Assembly: GCA_900555195.1 (NCBI GenBank)
Contig: USKC01000120.1
Coordinates: 1 to 8,542 of the forward strand
Direction of reading: 5' to 3'
From: an uncultured Lachnospiraceae bacterium
GTDB taxonomy: Bacteria; Bacillota; Clostridia; Lachnospirales; Lachnospiraceae
Length of the DNA: 8,542 nt
Part shown: positions 1 to 5,120 of the stretch, piece by piece
Position numbering within the stretch: position 1 is the stretch's first letter
How the letters are laid out: each line of letters opens with the position of its first letter
Position numbers and translations under genes: made by a program
Notes under the pieces: model-generated
Databases searched by the model: none
Told to the model about the DNA's origin: nothing
Seen by the model: the letters and a program-made list of their open reading frames with translations, nothing else

Positions 1-105
1 CGTTGTCCGACGCCCGGCAGGGCGAAGTTCAGCCGCCATGCGGAAGAATGCCCCGCATACATCGCTTAAAAACAGCCAATTTTTGAAGCGGTTTACGGGA
101 AAAGC
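1..105 (+). repeat. Intergenic repeat, copy A (truncated by window edge)
   Basis: This stretch is closely similar to the reverse complement of 4690-4797 (copy B). Positions 1-38 match 4797 down to 4760 with a few substitutions, and 70-88 match the complement of 4708-4726 exactly over 19 bases. The middle (39-69) is more diverged. Positions 10-23 form a small hairpin with stem CGCCC/GGGCG and loop GGCA; copy B keeps the stem and has a different loop. The unit probably extends left of the window. It lies upstream of the DUF4250 promoter. From 106 to 239 I see only GC-rich spacer with no convincing ORF. Its function is unknown; it could be a non-autonomous mobile repeat or a structured transcript end. 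Confidence 0.75.
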
Positions 106-239
106 GAACCGGATGGGCCCTGCTGCCCTCTCTGCAAATCCGAATGCATGGGGGAATGGATCGGGCTGTGCAGGCGGGGAAGCGCTGGAATAAAGGCAGG
201 GGAATGCGGGATTCAAAGCGGCACCAGGTGCGCCCGGGT

Positions 240-268
240 TTGATCTTTCAGATAAATCATGATACACT
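240..268 (+). promoter_or_regulatory. Sigma-A type promoter for the DUF4250/ASKHA unit
   Basis: The -35 box TTGATC (240-245) is followed by a 17-base spacer and TACACT (263-268) as -10. A TG at 260-261 makes it an extended -10. It would give a leader of about 70 bases before the DUF4250 start. Assigned by eye from consensus and spacing only. Confidence 0.5.
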
Positions 269-347
269 ACGGTCAATAAAGTGCAAAATACGGAACAGGC
301 AGGGCAAATATAAAATATTATATAAAAGAGAAACGGAGGAAACACAT

Positions 348-521
348 ATGATACCGAAGGATCCGGTGATGCTGCTGAGTTATCTGAATTTGAAGCTGAG
401 GGATTATTATGGAAGCCTGGACGCTCTGTGTGAGGATCTGGAACTGAATAAGGAAGAAATCCTGGAGACAATGGGAAGAATCGATTACCGCTATGATGAG
501 GAGAGCAATCGTTTTGTCTGA
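348..521 (+). CDS. DUF4250 domain-containing small protein
   Basis: This 57-residue acidic protein matches DUF4250 over its whole length. Its N-terminus (MIPKDPVMLLSYLNLKLRD) is the hallmark, followed by Y-x-S-L-D-A-L-C-E-D-L and a C-terminal Y-x-x-E-x-N-x-F/V ending. The pattern suggests a helical domain resembling a helix-turn-helix (residues about 5-45), but no biochemical role is established and I infer none. There is no signal peptide or membrane segment. The ATG follows the SD GGAGGA (335-340) at 7 bases. An in-frame extension to position 144 is rejected because it has no SD and reads through spacer and promoter. The ASKHA gene begins within its last codons, so the two are probably translationally coupled. 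Confidence 0.9.
   Translation: MIPKDPVMLLSYLNLKLRDYYGSLDALCEDLELNKEEILETMGRIDYRYDEESNRFV
499..503 (+). promoter_or_regulatory. SD deciding a TTG start for the ASKHA gene
   Basis: AGGAG at 499-503 lies 10 bases before TTG 514, inside the DUF4250 coding region. The in-frame ATG at 493 would place this SD inside the gene and has only a weak GGGAAG (473-478) before it. The TTG start gives MSEVRITVSG, a normal first strand of a ferredoxin domain. Confidence 0.5.
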
Positions 522-1950
522 GGTTAGGATAACCGTCTCGGGTGAAGGCGGAGAGGAAAAGAATATTTCTGCACCGGTCGGAGCAGGGTTTCTGCAGCTT
601 CTGAAGATGAATGGGCATCCGCTCACCTGCTGTAATGGGAAAGGAAGCTGCGGCAGATGCAGGATACAGTTTTTGGAAGGCGCACCTTTGCCCACAGCTT
701 CAGACAGGCTGGCCCTGACGCCGCAGCAGCTGCGGGAGGGATACAGGCTGGCCTGCATGCATTCCGCAAAAAAGGCCTGTCGGATTCGGGAAGCCTTTGT
801 CCATCCTCAGGAGGTGAAAATCCTTTCTTCCTATGAAGGGGCAGCTTTGACGAACAAGGCGCCGGAAGAGTATGTGATCGCCATTGACCTTGGCACCACG
901 ACGATTGCGATGCATGCGGTGGAACTGGAGTCCATATGTGCATATGATATGGGAAAAAGCCTGTGCGTGACGGATACATACAGCGTGCAGAACCCGCAGC
1001 GCAGATGGGGAAGCGATGTGATCTCCCGGATCAGCGAAGCCAAAGCCGGACATGCCGAAGAACTGAAAGCAACGGTTCAGGCGGCTGTGCATACAGGGAT
1101 AGAGACGCTCATAAAGCGGGCGGGAAGAAATCCGGCCAAGATCTGCCTGGCCGGCAATACGGTGATGGAACACCTGTTTCTGGGGCTGGATCCTTCAGGG
1201 CTTGGGGAATATCCCTTTACTCCTGTCAGCCTGGAGGAGCAGCGCTGCGGACAGATTTGTCTGCTTCCGGGCATATCCGCGTATGTGGGAGCGGATATCC
1301 TGGCGGGTATGCTGGCCTGCGGCTTTGGCAGGGAAAGAAAAGACAAAGCCAGGCTCCTGATCGATTTGGGAACCAATGGAGAGATGGCATTGGAGTATGG
1401 AGACAGGCTGCTGTGCACTGCCACAGCAGCGGGGCCGGCCTTTGAGGGCGGCGCATCCGCCAATGTGCCGGGAACGGATATGGTGGCGATTCTGGCCAGT
1501 CTTCTTCAGGAAGGGGCGATGGATGATACCGGCTTACTGCAGGGGGCATATTTTGATGCAGGCTGGAAATGTGGTGCGCTGTGTGTCAGACAGCAGGATA
1601 TACGCGCCCTGCAGATGGCCAAGGCGGCCATACGCGCCGGCATAGAACTGATGCTTGAGCGAATGGGGATATCCTATGACGAAGTGGAGGAAGTATATCT
1701 GGCGGGCGGTTTCGGATATTATCTGGATGTGAACGCGGCGGCTTCCATCGGCCTTTTTCCCGTAGATCTGGCAAAGAAAGCCCGCGCTGTTGGAAACACT
1801 GCCCTGCTTGGAGCAGCTCTATATGCTGGAAAAGAGGAGATCAGAACGCTTGCCGGAGAACTTTCTGCCCGGGCGGAAGGGATGAATCTGGCGGAGGAAG
1901 AGGCGTTTGAAGAACTGTATCTTGGGAATTTGAATTTTGACAATGCATGA
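514..1950 (+). CDS. [2Fe-2S] ferredoxin/ASKHA (DUF4445) protein, putative reductive activator of corrinoid enzymes
   Basis: This protein of about 478 residues has an N-terminal ferredoxin-like domain (residues ~1-95) with cysteines in the pattern C-x5-C-x2-C (CNGKGSCGRC) and a further Cys about 32 residues on (RLACMH), the usual [2Fe-2S] ligands. An ASKHA ATPase fold follows: phosphate-1 motif AIDLGTTTIA (~123-132), the DUF4445 signature GNTVMEHLFLGLDP (~214-227), phosphate-2 motif LIDLGTNGEMAL (~282-293) and adenosine motif LAGGFG (~396-401). Characterised relatives (RACE and RamA proteins) use ATP and an Fe-S centre to reduce inactive cob(II)amide on corrinoid proteins. This is the shorter form: RamA-type proteins are longer and have an extra C-terminal ferredoxin domain. 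No corrinoid protein or methyltransferase is encoded in the window, so the substrate is unknown. TTG 514 is preferred as start (SD at 499-503), overlapping DUF4250 by 8 bases; ATG 493 is the alternative. Confidence 0.88.
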   Translation: MSEVRITVSGEGGEEKNISAPVGAGFLQLLKMNGHPLTCCNGKGSCGRCRIQFLEGAPLPTASDRLALTPQQLREGYRLACMHSAKKACRIREAFVHPQEVKILSSYEGAALTNKAPEEYVIAIDLGTTTIAMHAVELESICAYDMGKSLCVTDTYSVQNPQRRWGSDVISRISEAKAGHAEELKATVQAAVHTGIETLIKRAGRNPAKICLAGNTVMEHLFLGLDPSGLGEYPFTPVSLEEQRCGQICLLPGISAYVGADILAGMLACGFGRERKDKARLLIDLGTNGEMALEYGDRLLCTATAAGPAFEGGASANVPGTDMVAILASLLQEGAMDDTGLLQGAYFDAGWKCGALCVRQQDIRALQMAKAAIRAGIELMLERMGISYDEVEEVYLAGGFGYYLDVNAAASIGLFPVDLAKKARAVGNTALLGAALYAGKEEIRTLAGELSARAEGMNLAEEEAFEELYLGNLNFDNA

Positions 1951-1958
1951 GAAAGGAT

Positions 1959-1989
1959 GCGCCTCTGTCTCCTGGGGAAACAGAAGCGC
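1959..1989. terminator. Possible bidirectional terminator between convergent genes
   Basis: The 51-base gap between two convergent stop codons contains a hairpin. GCGC-C-TCTGT (1959-1968) pairs with ACAGA-A-GCGC (1980-1989), giving 9 pairs and one mismatch around an 11-base loop. There is no T-run on the + side; the - side continues ATCCTTTC, a weak T-tract. A modest candidate. Confidence 0.3.
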
Positions 1990-2001
1990 GGATGGCGGCA
2001 G

Positions 2002-3405
2002 TCATATCTTTACCTGAAAACGGGAATCGAACATGAACTGATCCTTTCCCTTTTTCTTCGCTTCATAGAGAAGAAGATCGGCGCTTTGATACAGTTCTTC
2101 TATGCAGTACCCCTTTTCCACGGGGATTACGCCAATGCTGCAGGTAACCGTTTTGCCTTCAAGCTGTATTTTTTGAAGTTTTTCCCGCAGAATGTTCATT
2201 CTGGCTTCGATTTCCCTTCTTCGCATGGGTTTATGAATGAGCGCGACGAATTCATCCCCTCCGAGGCGGCCGAGAATTCCATGTTCGCCCAGCACGGACT
2301 TCAGATGCGCTGCCACTTCTTTCAGCACCCTGTCCCCGACGGGATGGCCGTACAGATCGTTGATTTCTTTGAAATGATCTATGTCAAGAATGATAAAACA
2401 GCCCGTTTTTTCCCCATATTCCCATTCCATGGAGGTCAGCATTCCTTCTCCGGTCTGAAAAAACTGCTTCCTGCCCAGCAGCCCGGTCAGCCCATCCAGC
2501 TTCGCTTCATAATAGAGGTAATTAAAATTTTTCTGATAGACCACGATGCTGATAATTACGATTATGGCAAGAGAGATGATGCCAAAGAGAAACTGAATCT
2601 GCAGATGCATCACATCATAAGAAGCCCTTTGGGACATATCAAACCCATAATGGGATAAAACAATACCCAGCCGATTGGTAAAATAAATAGCTACGCTGAA
2701 GGAAGCAAGGAGCACCAGAGCCAAGAGCAGGAACAGGATCTTCGTGCTGCGCCGGTTATGAAAAGCGAAGGAATGGGAGCGATCCACAGACTGCACCCGG
2801 TACAAAAACTTTAAAACAGTATCGGAACGGAAAAAAAGAATATAACAGAGGACGACCAAGGCATCTACGATGAGGACGAAAGGAATAAAATCCCAACGAA
2901 GGATATCATTCACCGTATTGGAAATGCCTAATCCAGCCTCCGGGAAAAATATCTCCATAAAGGTGTATACGAGAAATGCATGGATGGTTCTTCCAAGGGA
3001 AGAAACTACGACCACACCGAGGAGAGGATGTTTGCTGCGTTCCGCGGCCCTGTAAAGCAGACCTACGACAAAGCCGAATAGCGCGCGGGAACCAACGCTT
3101 AACAGAATGCTCGCCACAGGTTTTCCGCTTATCATGGGAGAGAAAATCGCATCTCCTGCCGTCACATAGAAAGCGGACGCTTTCCACATGGAAGCCAGGC
3201 CGAAAATGGCTCCTATCACAGCCGCCTCTTTCGCTCCCAAAATACAGCCAGCCATCAGTACAGGAACATAGACAAACGTCAGGGAGACCGGCTCAATATG
3301 AATATAACCCAAGAAAGAAAATGACATAAAAAGTTCAATGGTAATCAAACAGAGGAATAAATACTTATTCTTGCGTACGGACACAGTCTTCATTCTTCTT
3401 TTCAA
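2002..3405 (-). CDS. Membrane diguanylate cyclase with N-terminal ECF-transporter S-component-like module
   Basis: This 467-residue protein should make cyclic di-GMP from two GTP. Residues ~15-192 contain six hydrophobic segments and read like an ECF vitamin-transporter S component (ECF_trnsprt/FolT-like): a P-V-L-M-A-G-C-I-L-G-A-K stretch at 48-59 and the D-A-I-F-S-P-x-x-S-G-K-P segment at 85-96. After a ~30-residue linker come a seventh helix (~222-242), a short outer loop and an eighth helix (~271-290). The GGDEF domain follows (~300-460), with LDGLTGLLGR (303-312), metal-binding DIDHF (341-345) and intact RLGGDEF (380-386), so catalysis is likely. The inhibitory RxxD I-site is absent (GEHG at that position). 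The start is TTG 3405, 9 bases after SD AAGGAGGG; an ATG at 3393 is too far from any SD. The gene is monocistronic with its own promoter. Inference: the S-module senses a small ligand, perhaps a vitamin, and controls the cyclase. Confidence 0.87.
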   Translation of the reverse strand: MKRRMKTVSVRKNKYLFLCLITIELFMSFSFLGYIHIEPVSLTFVYVPVLMAGCILGAKEAAVIGAIFGLASMWKASAFYVTAGDAIFSPMISGKPVASILLSVGSRALFGFVVGLLYRAAERSKHPLLGVVVVSSLGRTIHAFLVYTFMEIFFPEAGLGISNTVNDILRWDFIPFVLIVDALVVLCYILFFRSDTVLKFLYRVQSVDRSHSFAFHNRRSTKILFLLLALVLLASFSVAIYFTNRLGIVLSHYGFDMSQRASYDVMHLQIQFLFGIISLAIIVIISIVVYQKNFNYLYYEAKLDGLTGLLGRKQFFQTGEGMLTSMEWEYGEKTGCFIILDIDHFKEINDLYGHPVGDRVLKEVAAHLKSVLGEHGILGRLGGDEFVALIHKPMRRREIEARMNILREKLQKIQLEGKTVTCSIGVIPVEKGYCIEELYQSADLLLYEAKKKGKDQFMFDSRFQVKI

Positions 3406-3414
3406 GCCTCTCAG

Positions 3415-3422
3415 CCCTCCTT
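3415..3422 (-). promoter_or_regulatory. Strong SD fixing the TTG start of the cyclase
   Basis: On the - strand AAGGAGGG (3422 to 3415) lies 9 bases before TTG 3405. The next in-frame ATG (3393) would be 21 bases away, so the TTG is the likely start. Confidence 0.75.
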
Positions 3423-3431
3423 GTCAACTTT

Positions 3432-3460
3432 ATGATATCGGAGAGGCGTCTTTCTGTCAA
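3432..3460 (-). promoter_or_regulatory. Near-consensus sigma-A promoter of the cyclase gene
   Basis: On the - strand a perfect -35 TTGACA (3460-3455) is followed by a 17-base spacer and TATCAT (3437-3432). Predicted transcription starts about 5 bases before the SD, so the leader is very short and leaves no room for a riboswitch. It is the best promoter in the window and suggests strong basal expression. Confidence 0.75.
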
Positions 3461-3518
3461 TAAAGTGTATTAAATGAACCAAGCTGGCTGTTACGGCTCA
3501 GCCCTGCGCCCGGAACCC

Positions 3519-3809
3519 TTACGGATTCAGGAGTTCATCCAAAGAAGAAACCTGCGAAGAAAAGGCGTTGCCGCCGTAGATATTCTGGCAGCCGTCTATC
3601 ATTACCAGTGTCAAGGACGGCAATGTGCCCAACGCCTGGATGTCCGTCAGGGCATTGCAGTCGTATATATTGACGTCGCTGAGAAGGGGAAAGCCGGCAA
3701 TTGCGTTCAGAACCGTTATCTGGGCATCATGGAAGCTTATTTTTGTCAGTCTCGTTAAGCTGGACAGTGAACCGGAGAGCGCAGGCACGATTGAAAATGA
3801 ATAGACCCG
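3519..3809 (-). pseudogene. C-terminal remnant of a leucine-rich-repeat protein
   Basis: The - strand frame here encodes about 96 residues with leucine-rich-repeat spacing. Units of about 23-24 residues recur: L-T-R-L-T-K-I-S-F, then L-L-S-D-V-N-I-Y-D-C-N-A-L-T-D-I, then S-L-T-L-V-M-I-D-G-C. It ends in TAA at 3521-3519. No ATG, SD or signal peptide precedes it; beyond about 3810 the open frame is only the antisense of the neighbouring deacetylase gene. Known LRR proteins of gut Clostridia are usually much longer and secreted. I infer that the 5' part was lost when the deacetylase segment became its neighbour. The alternative, a chance open frame, is less likely given the regular repeat. Confidence 0.6.
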
Positions 3810-3857
3810 GCTGCGGCGGCATATAGTACAGAGAGAAAGGAAATAGGGGCAGCGCGG

Positions 3858-4568
3858 ATGCATAAAGAAAGAAGACTGACGGCGGTGTTTGCGATTCTTC
3901 TTTTTGCTGCGGCGCTGTCTTTTTTTGCTTTGGAAAAGAGAAGGGCGGGATTTCCGGTATCCGCCGGTTCTGTTTCCGTGCAGTCTGATGCGGAAAGCGG
4001 GGAGATGGAAGAACGGAAGAAGATCGCGCTGACGTTTGACGACGGCCCTCATCCGCACTATACCCTTCAGCTGCTGGATGGGTTGGCAAAGCGGGGGGTG
4101 AAGGCCACCTTTTTTGTGACCGGACAGAATGCGGAAGCGTATCCGGATATCATCAGACGGATGAGCGAGGATGGGCACCTGATCGGCAACCATACATTCA
4201 GCCACATCCAGCTGACGGATCAAAACCGCCAGACCTTCCGGGATGAACTGATCAAAACCAATGAAATCATTACCGGAATCACCGGGAAAGAAGTGCTGTA
4301 TGTGCGGCCGCCTTATGGAACCTGGGATAAAGGCCTGGAGACAGAACTGAACATGTTTCCGGTTCTATGGGATGTGGATCCCCTGGACTGGTGTTCCGAT
4401 GACGCCTATTGCGTCGCGGAAAAAGTGGTCACCAAAAGCCATGAGAACGACATCATTTTGATGCATGACTGCTATGAATCCACGGTAACGGCTGCATTGG
4501 AAGTGATTGACGAACTTTCGGCTCAGGGATATGAATTTGTAACAGTGGATGAAATCCTGTTTGACTGA
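3858..4568 (+). CDS. Membrane-anchored polysaccharide deacetylase (CE4/NodB family)
   Basis: This 236-residue protein carries the NodB homology domain of carbohydrate esterase family 4, which removes acetyl groups from N-acetylated sugars in peptidoglycan or other surface polymers using a metal ion. All five motifs are visible: TFDDGP (59-64, catalytic base D61 and metal ligand D62), HTFSH (112-116, metal ligands H112 and H116), RPPYGTWD (150-157), D-P-L-D-W (174-178) and LMHD (201-204, H203). A single hydrophobic segment (7-25) preceded by K/R residues is an uncleaved anchor or signal peptide, so the enzyme acts outside the membrane. It is followed by a ~25-residue acidic linker. The SD is weak (AGGGG, 3845-3849, 8 bases before the ATG). 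A lone -10-like TATAGT (3822-3827) lies upstream without a clear -35. The natural substrate cannot be told from sequence; peptidoglycan is the usual target of small versions. Confidence 0.9.
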   Translation: MHKERRLTAVFAILLFAAALSFFALEKRRAGFPVSAGSVSVQSDAESGEMEERKKIALTFDDGPHPHYTLQLLDGLAKRGVKATFFVTGQNAEAYPDIIRRMSEDGHLIGNHTFSHIQLTDQNRQTFRDELIKTNEIITGITGKEVLYVRPPYGTWDKGLETELNMFPVLWDVDPLDWCSDDAYCVAEKVVTKSHENDIILMHDCYESTVTAALEVIDELSAQGYEFVTVDEILFD

Positions 4569-4680
4569 TGTTCCCGCGCATGTCTCTGCATTTCTCCGGG
4601 CCAGCCCCGCCATCTCTTATCCCCTGCTGGCTCCGCTGCGGACTCCCTATGCCTGCCTTGGCGTCCGAGGATGCTGGGCC

Positions 4681-4797
4681 CGGCTGGATTTCTTTTCCCG
4701 CAAACCACTTCAAAAATTGGCTGTTTCTATACTTTTAAAGGAGGAACGATTTCCCGCCTGGCGGCTGAACTCCGCCCTTGCGGGCGTCAGACAACGC
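4681..4797 (-). repeat. Intergenic repeat, copy B (left arm of long palindrome)
   Basis: Read on the - strand this matches copy A (1-105), including the exact 19-base identity 4726-4708 versus 70-88 and the CGCCC/GGGCG hairpin (4773-4786). Its outer part (4681-4731) is also an inverted copy of 4834-4885: 4681-4698 is the exact reverse complement of 4868-4885. It begins about 110 bases after the deacetylase stop; 4569-4680 contains nothing else that I recognise. Confidence 0.8.
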
Positions 4798-4833
4798 CGC
4801 CAGGGCGGCGGGAAAGCGTTCTTCCTTTAAAAG
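4732..4833. repeat. Central hairpin of the palindrome
   Basis: CTTTTAAAG...TTTCCCG (4732-4756) pairs with 4809-4833 at 23 of 25 positions; the exceptions are one G-T and one A-G. CCTGGCGGC (4757-4765) pairs perfectly with GCCGCCAGG (4796-4804), leaving a 4-base bulge (4805-4808). The apical part contains CTGA/TCAG (4765-4768 and 4787-4790) and CGCCC/GGGCG (4773-4777 and 4782-4786) around a TTGC loop. In RNA it would fold as one very stable stem. No T-run follows, so it is not a standard intrinsic terminator. Confidence 0.75.
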
Positions 4834-4885
4834 CAAGAAACAGCACAATTTTTTCACAGGTTTGCAGGAAAAGAAATCCAGCCGC
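4805..4885 (+). repeat. Intergenic repeat, copy C (right arm of long palindrome)
   Basis: This resembles copy A in direct orientation and copy B in inverted orientation. AAGAAACAGC (4836-4845) and the A/T-rich core are followed by GGTTTGCAGGAAAAG, where copy B' (B read on the - strand) has GGTTTGCGGGAAAAG, then an 18-base arm (4868-4885) exactly complementary to 4681-4698. The core is more diverged than in A and B. From 4886 to 5010 the sequence is GC-rich with no convincing ORF; any similarity to 106-230 is too weak to call. Confidence 0.65.
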
Positions 4886-5020
4886 TTTCCGCAGCCTCCC
4901 TCCGCGCCGGAGTCCGCCGGCCTGCACGGGCCATACGCGGGGCATGGAAACGGGGGAAAGCAGAGGGCCGGGCTGTTACGGCCGCGCCGCCGCTTTCAGG
5001 GATGCCGGCTATTAAAAAGC

Positions 5021-5049
5021 TTGCGCTCCTGCCGAAAAACGCGTAAAAT
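5021..5049 (+). promoter_or_regulatory. Probable promoter of pncB-degV
   Basis: TTGCGC (5021-5026), a 17-base spacer and TAAAAT (5044-5049) make a reasonable sigma-A promoter with a weak -35. A second -10-like TACAAT (5055-5060) has no partner. The ~65-base leader contains an inverted repeat, ATTTG-TAC-CAAAT (5080-5092), which may be an operator. Confidence 0.45.
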
Positions 5050-5120
5050 ATGGATACAATCCTGTTCACTTTCTTATTCATTTGTACCAAATAATCATTG
5101 AATTTAGCGAAGGAGAACAC

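Noticed and set aside
1957..2658. 233-codon open frame on the + strand
   Set aside because: It is antisense to the GGDEF domain coding region and resembles no family.
3406..3480. Riboswitch upstream of the cyclase
   Set aside because: The predicted transcription start lies only a few bases before the SD, leaving no room for an aptamer.
3519..4223. Whole 234-codon - strand frame as one LRR gene
   Set aside because: Only the last ~96 codons look like LRR; the rest is antisense of the deacetylase, whose catalytic motifs are all intact on the + strand.
4732..4833. CRISPR or intrinsic terminator reading of the palindrome
   Set aside because: There are no regularly spaced direct repeats with spacers, and no T-run follows the stem.
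4549..5101. Several overlapping short open frames in the pda-pncB gap
   Set aside because: They read through palindromic repeats and GC-rich spacer and show no domain-like sequence.
5082..5120. Upstream TTG start for pncB
   Set aside because: It has no SD, while ATG 5121 has GAAGGAG at 5 bases and matches the usual family N-terminus.
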